Source: Nocardioides salarius
GTDB lineage: Bacteria > Actinomycetota > Actinomycetes > Propionibacteriales > Nocardioidaceae
Length of the DNA: 64,000 nucleotides
Assembly (NCBI RefSeq): GCF_016907435.1
Contig: NZ_JAFBBZ010000001.1
Location: forward strand, 4,216,001-4,280,000
Direction: 5' to 3'
Part shown: piece after piece, positions 15,464 through 24,284 of the stretch
Position numbering within the stretch: the first letter of the stretch is position 1
How the letters are laid out: each line of letters starts with the position of its first letter
The notes under the pieces: generated by a model
Databases searched by the model: none
Told to the model about the DNA's origin: nothing
What the model saw: the letters and a program-made list of their open reading frames with translations, nothing else
Translations under genes and position numbers: made by a program

Positions 15464-16450
15464 TCACGACTCAGGTGTGCCGCCCGCCTCCTTGGCGAGG
15501 GTGACGGCCTCGGCGAACGCCTTGGTCTCGTCGATGACGCGCAGGAAGAGCGCCCAGTCATCGGGCTTGATCTCGCGGGCGATCTGCTCGACGTCGTACT
15601 TCTTCGACCAGCCGTCCATCTCGGCCCACTTGAGGTTGAACGAGCGTGTCGATCGCTTCCGGTTGGCGGCCTCTTCCTCACGCTGTCGCTTGTTCTCCTG
15701 GATGCGCCGACGCCGGTCTTTCTTGGCTTGCTCGAGGGCCTTTTCGGCTTCCTCGTTGAGCTTGGCCTCGGCTCCGGGCGCCATCATCGCGGCGATGCGC
15801 TTGGCGGCCATTACGCGTTGGTAGCCAGGGTCGACCGGGCCGCCGTTGCGGATTGCGGCCAGCTCGTCCTCGGCGACCTTCCGGACGTCCTTTGGGAGTT
15901 CGCGGTCAGCAGCCACGCGCTCCATCTCCAGGATCGCCTCTAGCCGGGTGTGGGATGCCCGCTGCGTGACCAGAAGGGCCGCCTGGTGTCGAGTCCTGCC
16001 GGGTGCTCCCGGTGGTTCCGATTCGGAACCACCGGGCTGGCCTGCAGTTTTGTCATTTTCGTGTCCGAACTGCGACGCCCTCTGACGCCGGGCTGCATCC
16101 TCCTGGAGGAGGGTTTTCATCTCGTCGTACAGATGCGCGGCCTCGATGTTGGAGAGCGGCTTGTGCGTTGTGTTCTCGTCGCGCTCGGCGAGGAGCCGGG
16201 TAAGCTCGTCGCTGATCCCGGACCTCACCCACACACGCAGGGTGTGCCATCCGAGCTTCTTGGCCGCTTCGAGGCGGCGGTAGCCGCAGATCAAGTAGCC
16301 GTCGGGTGTGATGGTGACGGGTTGAAGAAGGCCGACTCGTTTCAAGGAGTCCACCAGTGGAGTCAGGTCACCGGTGTCCCGGCGGTGGCGTTCACCGACG
16401 ACGATGGTGCTGACGGAGCGGTCGAGCTCGATGTGGCCGCGCTCAGACAT
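15464..16450 (-). CDS. ParB/Srx-nuclease-domain protein
   Basis: A 328-residue protein. The ParB N-terminal domain spans about residues 12-75: a strand with RHRRDTGDLTPLVDSLKRVG, then LLQPVTITPDGYLICGYRRL (the G-x-R-R loop). A helical region follows (TTHKPLSNIEAAHLYDEM), where ParB proteins carry their HTH, and a highly charged coiled coil at about 235-275. It may bind element DNA for partition or regulate the operon. No ParA partner is in the window. The ATG at 16450 overlaps the upstream stop by eight bases. Confidence 0.78.
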   Translation of the reverse strand: MSERGHIELDRSVSTIVVGERHRRDTGDLTPLVDSLKRVGLLQPVTITPDGYLICGYRRLEAAKKLGWHTLRVWVRSGISDELTRLLAERDENTTHKPLSNIEAAHLYDEMKTLLQEDAARRQRASQFGHENDKTAGQPGGSESEPPGAPGRTRHQAALLVTQRASHTRLEAILEMERVAADRELPKDVRKVAEDELAAIRNGGPVDPGYQRVMAAKRIAAMMAPGAEAKLNEEAEKALEQAKKDRRRRIQENKRQREEEAANRKRSTRSFNLKWAEMDGWSKKYDVEQIAREIKPDDWALFLRVIDETKAFAEAVTLAKEAGGTPES

Positions 16451-17291
16451 AGCTCTCACCTGGCTCGGTTGTGAAGTCCGGTGCGGCTGCCTCGACCATG
16501 TGGACGAGGCCCTTGTCGTCGAAGAGTTCGATGACCGGGAAGCCCATCGCTGCTTGCTTGAGTAGGCCGTGGCTCCTCGTGGTGCCCGCGAAGTCGGGGT
16601 GCGGGTCACCAAGCACGGCGCGGAGCACGTGAATCCACGCGTCTTGCCCGATGTCTAGGAATCCCGGGCCGTCGCCTTCTCGGAGCAGAGACTTGTATGC
16701 AATCTCGGGCTTGCCGCAGCGACTGAGCCGAGCGGCGATGTATTCCATCGCGAGCCGCGCACTGGTGGGGGCCCAACCGAGGTCTACGAAGAAGTCCACA
16801 ACGGTGTCGAGGGCGAAGAACGCGTTGGTCGGCTCGCCGTCAACGTTGTCCTCCTTCTCGGCGTACGGGTCGGCCGTCTTGGCGAAGAAGTGGAACGCCG
16901 GGTGATAGTCCGCGATCTCCGAATCACGATCCGCGAACCGCTCGGCGTCGTGGTAACCGAGGCCGGCTGTCTTGCGCGCCTGTCCGGTCGAGCAGAGCAG
17001 TCCCTCGGCCCGGGACTCGTAGATCAGGCTCAGCTCGACCGCATGGGTGACGACCGCCCAGGGGTCCTCGGCGACGCGAGTGGATCGCATACGCATCACC
17101 TCGAAAGCGGCGACGGCAGCATCGCTCGGTTCGCGGCCGTGCTTGTGGGCGAGGCCGGCGTACTTGTCCATCGCGTAGGTCATCAGCTCGGCGGCTTCCG
17201 GGCTGGTCTGCCATGCGCGCCGTCCGGCGTACGCGAGGTCGAGCAAGAGGAGCCGCAGCCCCTCAGCGGTTGCATAGGTGGGTGCGGTCAT
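16443..17291 (-). CDS. Conserved element protein of unknown function
   Basis: A 282-residue soluble protein, rich in Ala and aromatic residues, with helical segments such as EGLRLLLLDLAYAGRRAWQ. No catalytic motif, membrane helix or signal is visible. The ATG at 17291 overlaps the upstream stop (ATGA) and its stop overlaps the ParB-like start, so it is translated within the replication/partition part of the operon. I do not recognise the family. Confidence 0.72.
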   Translation of the reverse strand: MTAPTYATAEGLRLLLLDLAYAGRRAWQTSPEAAELMTYAMDKYAGLAHKHGREPSDAAVAAFEVMRMRSTRVAEDPWAVVTHAVELSLIYESRAEGLLCSTGQARKTAGLGYHDAERFADRDSEIADYHPAFHFFAKTADPYAEKEDNVDGEPTNAFFALDTVVDFFVDLGWAPTSARLAMEYIAARLSRCGKPEIAYKSLLREGDGPGFLDIGQDAWIHVLRAVLGDPHPDFAGTTRSHGLLKQAAMGFPVIELFDDKGLVHMVEAAAPDFTTEPGESYV

Positions 17292-17662
17292 AGCCCGAGT
17301 CCTTCTTGGTCGGTGATGCTCGGACCTGTGGCGTCGGGTCGAGCGATCGAGGTGCGGGTGATGCGGCGCGACGCCTTGGAGACGGCAGAGCCAGGGGTAC
17401 GACGCGCGCGGCGAGTCAGCTCGGCCTGGAGGTTGATGCCGCGACGTACGAACTTCGAGCTGAGCAGAGTCGGCATCTCGCTGGGGCGAACCCAGGCGAC
17501 GCTCGGATGAGATCGGTCTGTCTCCTGCCGGGCACCGGAGGTCGGGACCGACGGGTCCTTGTAGACGGCGAGGGCATCGACCGTCTTCTCGGCATCCGGG
17601 GTCGGAGCAGGTTCTGGGGGAGTGCGGTCGAGGTGGCGCACGTAGGGGTCCGGCGTGTTCAC
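17288..17662 (-). CDS. Small basic protein of unknown function
   Basis: A 124-residue protein: a Pro/Asp-rich N-terminal half and a basic C-terminal half (KFVRRGINLQAELTRRARRT). It is linked by ATGA overlaps to the prim-pol gene before it and the unknown gene after it. The basic end might bind nucleic acid. No family recognised. Confidence 0.62.
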   Translation of the reverse strand: MNTPDPYVRHLDRTPPEPAPTPDAEKTVDALAVYKDPSVPTSGARQETDRSHPSVAWVRPSEMPTLLSSKFVRRGINLQAELTRRARRTPGSAVSKASRRITRTSIARPDATGPSITDQEGLGL

Positions 17663-18573
17663 AGTCCCACCGCCTCAACCGCGTTCGTAGGGCGCGGCTG
17701 GCTCGCCGGCCCGAGTCGAGTCGCGATCCGGTACGCCGACCGGATCGTCGCCATCGCTTCCCGCTCCGGGAGCCCGGCGGTGTACGCCGCCGGGCCGAGC
17801 AGGGAGGTCGTTGTGCTCAGGTCGTGGCCCTCTTCGGCCATCCGGCAGGCCGCCCAGAAGAGGCCGCCGTTGCGGCCTCCTTCGGGGCGGGATGCGACCC
17901 AGGCGGCGAGCTTGTCCGGCCTCGCGCCGACGGCTGGGAGGTCGGTGGGTGGGCGCATTGGCCGGGGCGGGTCGAGGAACCCTCGGAGCCCGTTGGCGTC
18001 CACCGCGGCGGGATGGTGGGAGGCGACCGCGATCTGCTCGTAGCTGCGGGTCACGCCGTCCTCGCCGGTCACTCGGGAGGGCGGGACGACGATGTACCCG
18101 CCGTCGCCTCGGAAGTCGATGTGCTTTCCCGGCACCTGCCACGACCGCTGCTCGCGCTCGCCTGTGTGGAGGAAGTAGGCGTGCAGCCCGCCTGACGGGG
18201 TGCGGACCAGCCAGGCCCAGCCTTCGACGAAGCCGGCCCGCCGTGCGTGCTCGAAGGCGGGGTATCCGGAGACGGTCTTGTGAACATCGACGTCGACCAC
18301 GTCGACGCCACCGGCCGCGCCGGTAGGCACGCCGATGTTGGCGTCAGGGTGTCGGCGCCACCAGAAGTCGATGACGTCTCGCTCGGCGCTGGCGTCTTGG
18401 AAGCCGTGGGCGGTCAGCGGGCGCTTGCCGCAGGGGACGCACGGAAACACGGGGATGCCGTTGACCCCAAGGTGTTCCGCCGCCGTAGCGAGATCCGGTG
18501 CGTTGACGATGTCGTTGAGGAGCCGCGGACTCCACCGGACTGCCGCGGCTCGTGATTGGGGCAACTGGTTCAT
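17659..18573 (-). CDS. Bifunctional DNA primase/polymerase (prim-pol, AEP-type), domain-only
   Basis: A 304-residue protein with the prim-pol fold: VNGIPVFPCVPCGKRPLTAH, DFWWRRHPDANIGVPTG and the catalytic acidic pair D94-x-D96 in GVDVVDVDVH. PSGGLHAYF and HIDFRGDGGYIVVPPS follow. AEP prim-pols make primers and can extend DNA; in mobile elements they initiate element replication. It lacks the usual C-terminal helicase, so it must use another helicase, perhaps that of the relaxase. The ATG at 18573 is chosen because homology begins there; the frame stays open further upstream through the hairpin-rich leader. It is the first gene of the transfer/replication operon. Confidence 0.83.
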   Translation of the reverse strand: MNQLPQSRAAAVRWSPRLLNDIVNAPDLATAAEHLGVNGIPVFPCVPCGKRPLTAHGFQDASAERDVIDFWWRRHPDANIGVPTGAAGGVDVVDVDVHKTVSGYPAFEHARRAGFVEGWAWLVRTPSGGLHAYFLHTGEREQRSWQVPGKHIDFRGDGGYIVVPPSRVTGEDGVTRSYEQIAVASHHPAAVDANGLRGFLDPPRPMRPPTDLPAVGARPDKLAAWVASRPEGGRNGGLFWAACRMAEEGHDLSTTTSLLGPAAYTAGLPEREAMATIRSAYRIATRLGPASQPRPTNAVEAVGL

Positions 18574-18601
18574 GCACTCGACTGTCCTCAGCCTTCGCAC
18601 C

Positions 18602-18642
18602 AAAAAGCGCCCCTCCTGAGAGCGCCCCCCAAGGGAGGGCGC
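18602..18642 (-). terminator. Attenuator-like hairpin with T-run in the prim-pol leader
   Basis: On the minus strand the order is GCGCCCTCCC, TT, GGGGGGCGC, TCTCA, GGAGGGGCGC, TTTTT. The first arm can pair with the third (one bulge), giving an intrinsic-terminator shape followed by five T. Alternatively it can pair with the second, which would prevent the terminator. The T-run ends 29 bases before the prim-pol ATG. The structure is visible; control of the operon is inference. Confidence 0.5.
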
Positions 18643-18700
18643 AGGGAGGGCGGAGAACGTCGTCACGCGTTTGTGCAGGTCACGGACCCATCTGGCCGCG

Positions 18701-18734
18701 CCCCTCCGCGAGTTGAAAGACTTTGGCGGAGGGG
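18701..18734. repeat. Perfect 9-bp inverted repeat upstream of prim-pol
   Basis: CCCCTCCGC (18701-18709) and GCGGAGGGG (18726-18734) are separated by 16 bases that contain AAAGACTTT. The intergenic stretch 18574-18886 otherwise holds no gene. It must contain the operon promoter and could contain an operator or replication signal; neither is proven by sequence alone. Confidence 0.55.
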
Positions 18735-18886
18735 GGTTGCGCGACCCAAAGGAATGATTCATCGCGCAGCGGCCCTAGACGGCAGCGGTGGAGGGGTTGG
18801 CGTCGATCGCGCCGGAAGGACGCGGATCGCACGATCGGCCATCGAGGGCCGAGTTGGGTCTGCAGCGAGCGGTGCAGGCAGCACCT

Positions 18887-19714
18887 TCAGTTCTTGTTGT
18901 GCCCCAGCGACCGCGCGTGCATCACGTCCTTCCAGTACGACTCGCGCTGCAGGACATGGTCGTCGTCGGTACGCATGGACCAGTACTCGAGGAGAGCGAA
19001 CCGCATGTTGGTGCGGTAGTACTCGTCGCCTTTCTCCTCGAGCAGCGCTTTCAGCCCGACGTTGCCGCCGTGCAGCGTGGCCGCGTATGTTACCCAGCGC
19101 TGCCAGATCCCGGTGTCCCCGTACGCCGAACCGACATAGCGCAGCCCGGTCTCCTTGTCATGGATGACGTAGACGCCCTTCATGCTCTCTAACGCGATCC
19201 GCCAGTCGGCCCGCGCTTGAGTGACGACAGCCTGAAGATCGGCGAGGCTGTGGTTGATCCGATCGTGCCCCGGGAACGGGTCACCGGCGAACGGCTCCTG
19301 GAGGATCGATGAAACCGTCATCGTGGGCAGCACGGACTCCATCGTCCGGCGAATGTTCCGGCCGGACCTCTTGTGGCGGATCCAGAGGCGGCGGACGAAC
19401 GGGCCCATCAGGTCCTCACGAAGCGCCACCGTGTACGAGTGGGCCTGCTGCGTTGACCTGCGCTCCAGGACTTCCCAGATCCCGCCAAAGAGCCAGAGGG
19501 TCGCGTCATGCTTGTCCTGAGCCACCGAGAAGACGAACTCGCGATTGAAGTCGTCCTTCACACTTCGCCACGAGTTCCACCCCTGCCACTCCTCCGGGTT
19601 GCTGGCCAAGACGTCAATTGGGTATTTGACCTGATTCCAGACGGCGAAGTGGACCTTGTACTGCCTGGGATTGAAGCCCTCGGGGAGCAGACTGGTCAAC
19701 GGGATGGCCTCCAT
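18887..19714 (-). CDS. GIY-YIG-domain nuclease-like protein
   Basis: A 275-residue protein. Its C-terminal third has the GIY-YIG core as GVYVIHDKETGLRYVGSAYG, a helix with WQRW, and a later glutamate-containing helix (LQRESYWKDVMHAR). The N-terminal part is unfamiliar. Such stand-alone GIY-YIG proteins are often of unknown role; relatives nick DNA. The ATG at 19714 is chosen; the same frame stays open upstream into the gene on the other strand and is not credible there. It is convergent with nothing and lies upstream of the prim-pol leader. Confidence 0.76.
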   Translation of the reverse strand: MEAIPLTSLLPEGFNPRQYKVHFAVWNQVKYPIDVLASNPEEWQGWNSWRSVKDDFNREFVFSVAQDKHDATLWLFGGIWEVLERRSTQQAHSYTVALREDLMGPFVRRLWIRHKRSGRNIRRTMESVLPTMTVSSILQEPFAGDPFPGHDRINHSLADLQAVVTQARADWRIALESMKGVYVIHDKETGLRYVGSAYGDTGIWQRWVTYAATLHGGNVGLKALLEEKGDEYYRTNMRFALLEYWSMRTDDDHVLQRESYWKDVMHARSLGHNKN

Positions 19715-19807
19715 GGCCGGACCATAGCGGGGAGCGACCGTTGACGAAGTTGAAGAGTCCCTGGCGGACGCCGCCCTGTAGATACCCGATCTCTTCCGAG
19801 GAGCTTC

Positions 19808-20323
19808 ATGATCGAGATGGGCGAGAGCCTTGTCGGTGCCTACCTTCGTTACGCGAAGAGCTGCGACATGGTCCTTTACAACGAGCGCACCGAGGCACAA
19901 GGCGAGATCGATGTCATCGGCGTGCGCGGCGGCGACGTGCCCGAGGTCTGGCTCTGTGAGGTGGCCACTCACATCGCGGGTCTCGGCTATGGGGCCGACT
20001 TCGGACAAATGACAAACAAGATCGCCAGCAAGCTGGAGCGCGCCGCCGCCTTCGCACACAAGCTCTTCCCGAGTCACGTGACCCATGTCGAGTTCTGGGC
20101 GCCGAATGTGCCGGTGGGGAAGACGACAGACTGGTTCACCGAACACGTGGAGCTCAGCTCGGCCAGTGGCGTTGAGGTCACTTTCGTGATCAACGCCGAG
20201 TACACCCAGCGCCTGCAGGAACTGGTACACCTTGCAGCGAAGGACACCAGAACACCCAGCGAGCCCGCGTACCGGTTGTTACAGATCCTGACCCATACGC
20301 GCGGAGGCAAGTTGACCCTGTAG
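19808..20323 (+). CDS. Restriction-endonuclease-like protein (PD-(D/E)XK-like), unknown
   Basis: A 171-residue protein with an N-terminal helix (MGESLVGAYLRYAKSC), then EIDVIGV and VWLCEVATH. This is like the D...E-x-K core of Mrr/RE-like folds, but alanine replaces the lysine. Catalysis is therefore uncertain. It is divergent from the GIY-YIG gene, with about 93 bases between the starts. Function is unknown. Confidence 0.58.
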   Translation: MIEMGESLVGAYLRYAKSCDMVLYNERTEAQGEIDVIGVRGGDVPEVWLCEVATHIAGLGYGADFGQMTNKIASKLERAAAFAHKLFPSHVTHVEFWAPNVPVGKTTDWFTEHVELSSASGVEVTFVINAEYTQRLQELVHLAAKDTRTPSEPAYRLLQILTHTRGGKLTL

Positions 20324-20395
20324 ATGCGGTGCTGACCCGAAGGGGGTCGGGCGGATTCGCGGCGGAATGACTCAGAAGCGCGCTGCGCCAGATCC

Positions 20396-21361
20396 TCAGG
20401 ATGCTGACTCGAGAGTCGCGCGAATCTGCTGCGTTATCGGACGGAACTTCGCCATGGTCGAGATGAACCAGTCGATGTAGTCGGCACGCGAGTCGACGTC
20501 CAGCACGTCGCCATGCAGCCGGTCAACATGGATGCGGCACGCCTTCTTGCCAGGAAGGGCGTCGTACTTGATCGACTCGCCGAACTCGACGTCTAGCAAC
20601 TCGCGGTACTCGAGAAAGCGCTCAAACTCAGCAAGGTTGACGGCAGCGTCCGAGGCACCGAAGTACAACTCAACGCGAGGACCGGCGATCGTGAATGCCA
20701 TCCCGTACCAAATGTTCGAGGTGCCATACGGCAAGGTGATCCATGACTGCGTCGAAGCAGCTGTAGATTTCGTCCAGGCAGGGTGCTCGGAGCGGATACG
20801 CGTGAGCAACTCGCTCCAAAATCCCTGATACGCCAGAGACTTCGGCGACAGAGAAACGGCAGCCCTCTCCGTGTGCAGCTGCTTCGTCCAATCGTTGGGT
20901 TTGGCGACGACGCGGAATAGCGGCGCGGGACGCGACTCATCGATGCGCACGGCAGCGATCTCGACGCCGAAGAAGCGGGTTTCTTCGTCAGTGTGCTCGT
21001 TGAGCCAGTCGAGGGCCGCCCGATGTTCCTCGCGGAAGCTGGGAGCGCACCAGACGATCGTCGACGGGTCTGTCCCGCCGGCATAAGTGAGGAGCTGCCC
21101 GAGGTGGGAGTGGTCTGTTTGCTCCAACTGGTTCTCCACGATCACGACGGTATTGGTCGCGAGATCGGTACCGATGAGATCCAGCGCGAAACCGCCAACC
21201 CTGCGCTCGGCTTCGGTCAGCTCCAGATCCATCCCGAGAGCGTCACCGAGCACGTCCGCGTTCTCGAGGAGCCACAATGTGAAGTCGTGCGCCTCGTGCT
21301 TCCAGATGCTCCTCACCGCCACCGTCGTGAGTCGGCTTAGGCTCTCCGTACTTGAAGTCAT
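20396..21361 (-). CDS. DUF4268-domain protein with nuclease-like N-terminus
   Basis: A 321-residue protein. The N-terminal half has VGGFALDLIGTD and NTVVIVENQLEQTDHSHLGQ, the pattern of the nuclease-like domain that accompanies DUF4268. The C-terminal half (WSELLTRIRSEHPAW, ELYFGASDAAVNLAEFERFL) is DUF4268-like. These proteins occur in defence-rich accessory regions, with function not established. ATG 21361 is preferred over 21382. Confidence 0.72.
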   Translation of the reverse strand: MTSSTESLSRLTTVAVRSIWKHEAHDFTLWLLENADVLGDALGMDLELTEAERRVGGFALDLIGTDLATNTVVIVENQLEQTDHSHLGQLLTYAGGTDPSTIVWCAPSFREEHRAALDWLNEHTDEETRFFGVEIAAVRIDESRPAPLFRVVAKPNDWTKQLHTERAAVSLSPKSLAYQGFWSELLTRIRSEHPAWTKSTAASTQSWITLPYGTSNIWYGMAFTIAGPRVELYFGASDAAVNLAEFERFLEYRELLDVEFGESIKYDALPGKKACRIHVDRLHGDVLDVDSRADYIDWFISTMAKFRPITQQIRATLESAS

Positions 21362-21720
21362 CAGGCTCCTCTCTAACGCCATACCGGTCGCTCACGCTTC
21401 CACATCCGGGGATTTTGACACGGAACGAGCTAGCCCGGCTGCACAAATGGGCGCCCGCAGGCGGCGAATACAGACCACCCAAGCTCCGAAACGCGACGAT
21501 GCCAGTGCTCGCACCTAGCTTGCTGGGCTTCGCTATCGCTGGATCAGCGCCATAAGGGTCATTCAGAATGCCAATTGGTCTGTCTGCCCCGCTCGCGGCG
21601 GTGTGACGCGGTAGATGGGTGCCCACGGCCCTGGTTGCTTGCTGGCTCTGCTACGCACGCACGTGCAACCAAGCTGCGGAAGGCCATGACCAGCTCGCCT
21701 GGGGTGTCTACCCTGCTCGC
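21362..21720. other. Intergenic stretch without a supported gene
   Basis: This stretch likely holds the promoter of the DUF4268 gene. I see no RNA gene, repeat or reading frame that I can support. Confidence 0.4.
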
Positions 21721-21897
21721 GTGGCACTGACTTGCCCTACATGCGGGGACTGGCTAATCACCCTCCCGAATGATGACCCGGCGTACGGAGCCCCCGAGCT
21801 CTACTTCTGCGAGACCGCTGGGGCGGCCCACATCCCCCTTGGGTGGACGCCGAACGATGCCGTTCGGGCTGACGAGTGGGACTCTGACGAGCTCTGA
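21721..21897 (+). CDS. Possible small CxxC protein
   Basis: A 58-residue frame from GTG 21721: VALTCPTCGDWLITLP, YFCETAGAAH and an acidic end (ADEWDSDEL). The CPTC motif plus a later Cys/His could bind zinc. The same frame is open upstream to 21619. It stands alone and I do not recognise it, so it may not be a gene. Confidence 0.35.
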   Translation: MALTCPTCGDWLITLPNDDPAYGAPELYFCETAGAAHIPLGWTPNDAVRADEWDSDEL

Positions 21898-22110
21898 GAG
21901 CACCCAGGCGTCGGCAAGACGCTGCCCTTGTTCCGCCCCGACTGCCACCGCGCCCACCCGTGCGCTCCGGCGCGGGAACGATCGGTGTCGCGTGCCGGAA
22001 TCAGCGCGATGGCTGTCATTTCGTTCGTTTTTCCCCGTCGCCCCACGCCGGTCGTTTACCTTGCGGACGGCAAACGATCGTGAGAAAGCGCGCTGGGAGG
22101 AATGGTGGCG

Positions 22111-22758
22111 ATGGGCGTCAGAGTCACCCTCAACGGCACGCAGGTGCCGATTGAGCGGGACGTGTTCATCGCGTTGTTCAAGAACTCCGTCGTCTCAAAC
22201 TATTCCGGAGTTCGCCGAGCTCTGGACGGTAAGCCGCTGGCGTTCAAGGAGTTCCTCAAGCTTTCCCGCCAGGCGGAGGTCCCCTACCCGCTGTTCTTCG
22301 CGCCAATCGACGTCGTCGAGGCACAGGTACGGCTCAAGACTGAGAAACTCATGGCGGGATTCACGAAGCCGTCATTCTCGATGCACTCTCGCCACAAGGT
22401 TGAGCTCCGCGACGTCGAGTTGATCGTGAAGGACCTCCTCCGCAAGCAGGAGTTGCTCCGCAGGTACGACAGCAGCTTGGCCAAGAATGATCTAGTTGGG
22501 CTTCTCAAGAAATCGCGTCAGTCTCCCTCGGAGGATGCCGGCCGGCTAATGGAGGCGATCGGCTTTGCCCGGTCCGAGATCCGTGCGGCGAAGACCAAGG
22601 AGGCAGCACTTGATCTCCTGATCGAGCGACTGGAGGCCAAGCAGATCCTCGTCTCCCGGAGCGCACTCCACCACATGCCTCAGGAGATGCCGCGCCACGT
22701 CAAGTTCAGCGGCATGACGATCAAGGATAAGAAGGTTCCCTTCATCTTCCTGGCCGCG
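22111..22758 (+). pseudogene. ImmA/IrrE-like (COG2856-type) protein, 5' part, cut by IS3 copy 2
   Basis: The first 216 codons of a gene that continues at 24285. Deleting the IS and one GCG duplicate joins PFIFLAA to GDEGEHLEPSGRKIFT without a frame change, giving about 392-395 residues. The part here has long helices (VELRDVELIVKDLLRKQEL). The architecture matches ImmA/IrrE-family proteins that sit beside PIN-domain genes. However, the HExxH zinc motif is not visible at the expected place after IFTL, so it may be a non-catalytic version. ATG 22102 (GGAGG two bases away) or ATG 22111 could be the start. As it stands, translation ends inside the IS at 22821. Confidence 0.72.
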
Positions 22759-22791
22759 CGGAAGATGTCAAGCAGTCTGAGACACGTCTCG

Positions 22792-23859
22792 TCACGCGGT
22801 CTGTATGAGGGCCTCCGGTGATGGCTGGTTGATCCAGGCGGCCTGGGGGAGCTTCGGGGCCTGGGGTCGGCGGGTGCCGAACCGTTCGGGGTGAGCGGCG
22901 TGGGCTGCGTCCAGGGTGTGCTGGCGCTGGGCCCGGATCTCGGTTGCGGTGCCGTGGTGGACCGACGCGGGGGTGTGCAGCCCGATCCCGGAGTGACGGT
23001 GCTCGTGGTTGTAGTAGCCGAAGAAGTCCTCGCAGAACGCTCTCGCGTCGGCCAGCGAGCCGAACGCCTCGGGGAAGACCGGGGCGTACTTCAGGGTCTT
23101 GAACATGGCCTCGCTGAACGGGTTGTCGTTGCTGACCCGCGGCCGGGAATGGCTGCGGTCGACGCCGAGGTCGAGCAGCAGCTGGGCGACGGGTTTGGAG
23201 GTCATCGACGTCCCGCGGTCGGCATGGATCGCCTGAGGGATGCCGTGCACGCCCATCGCTTTCTCCAGCATCGTCTTGGCGATCTCGGAGTCCTCGACAG
23301 CCTGCACGGTCCAGGCCACGACGTAGCGGGAGTAGATGTCGAGCACGACGTAGAGCTGGAACCAGATCCCGCGCTGGGGGCCGCGGACCTTGGTGATGTC
23401 CCAGGACCAGACCTGCCCCGGCGCGGTGGCCAACAGCTCGGGCTTCGTCTTCGCAGGATGGGTGGCCTGCCGGCGCCGCTCGCCGGCCGCACCGTGGGCG
23501 CGCAGCAGCCGGTGCATCGTCGACATCGAGCACAGGTAGGTGCCCTCGTCCAGCAGCGTCGCCCAGGTCTGGGCCACCGACTTGTCGCAGAACCTCGGCG
23601 AGGTCAACACCTCCAGCACCTCGGCTTGCTCGGCCACGGTGAGCGCGTTCGGCGGCCTCGGACGCGACGGCTTCGGGCCGTGCAACCGAGGTTGCTTGGC
23701 GCGGTAGTGGCTGCCCCTGGGTCGTCCCAGCAGCTCACACGCCTTGGTCACCGAGGTCAGCTCGGCGAGCTCGTCGACGGCAGGGTTGATCACCGTCCGG
23801 GCGGCTTCGGCGTGCCCGTGCTCTCGGAGAGCGTCTCCAAGAGCGCGTGTGCTTTTCCC
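22792..23859 (-). CDS. IS3-family transposase, catalytic OrfB part (copy 2)
   Basis: It encodes the same amino acids as the copy 1 OrfB: the three substitutions in this part are silent. The DDE residues are intact (WSWDITKV, HADRGTSM, FSEAMFKT). It is expressed through the GGGAAAA slip site at 23853-23859, so this copy should also be able to transpose. Confidence 0.9.
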   Translation of the reverse strand, partial: GKSTRALGDALREHGHAEAARTVINPAVDELAELTSVTKACELLGRPRGSHYRAKQPRLHGPKPSRPRPPNALTVAEQAEVLEVLTSPRFCDKSVAQTWATLLDEGTYLCSMSTMHRLLRAHGAAGERRRQATHPAKTKPELLATAPGQVWSWDITKVRGPQRGIWFQLYVVLDIYSRYVVAWTVQAVEDSEIAKTMLEKAMGVHGIPQAIHADRGTSMTSKPVAQLLLDLGVDRSHSRPRVSNDNPFSEAMFKTLKYAPVFPEAFGSLADARAFCEDFFGYYNHEHRHSGIGLHTPASVHHGTATEIRAQRQHTLDAAHAAHPERFGTRRPQAPKLPQAAWINQPSPEALIQTA

Positions 23860-24209
23860 ACGATGTCCAACGCGGCCCTCGTCCTGGCCAACTCGGCCTC
23901 GGCCTTTTCCGCACGGGCGCGCAACTGTTCGACCTCCCGATCCCGCTGCCGCTCGCGACGGTCCTTGGCCTGGGGGGCCAGCGCTGAGGCGGCGCCAGAC
24001 TCGGCGGCCTTGCGCCACTCCACGATGTGGGAGGAGTACAACCCCTCCCGCCGCAGGATCGCACCGCGCTCGCCGCGGTCGGCAGCGTCGTAATCGGCCA
24101 GGATCTTCGCTTTGTACTCGGCGGTGAACGTGCGTCGCTTCGGACGGTCTGCTCTCGGGCTCACCACCCCATCATCGATCCGGGCAGCATCAGCCAACGT
24201 CATGGTCAT
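23790..24209 (-). CDS. IS3-family OrfA (copy 2)
   Basis: A 139-residue HTH protein identical to the copy 1 OrfA (the one base change at 24084 is silent). HTH at the N-terminus, coiled coil at the C-terminus. Confidence 0.9.
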   Translation of the reverse strand: MTMTLADAARIDDGVVSPRADRPKRRTFTAEYKAKILADYDAADRGERGAILRREGLYSSHIVEWRKAAESGAASALAPQAKDRRERQRDREVEQLRARAEKAEAELARTRAALDIVGKAHALLETLSESTGTPKPPGR

Positions 24210-24284
24210 CAGGTGTCTCGCTTCTCGCCCGTGCAGAGGGAAGGAACTCAGTAGCGGTGTCTCACCTCAGCCTGACGCACAGGG

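Larger units (their letters stand above)
22759..24284 (-). mobile_element. IS3-family insertion sequence, copy 2 (1526 bp)
   Basis: It has the same length and orientation as copy 1, differing at four positions (22924, 23452, 23692, 24084). It is flanked by the 3-bp duplication GCG (22756-22758 and 24285-24287), which independently confirms the element ends. It interrupts the ImmA/IrrE-like gene. Confidence 0.93.
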
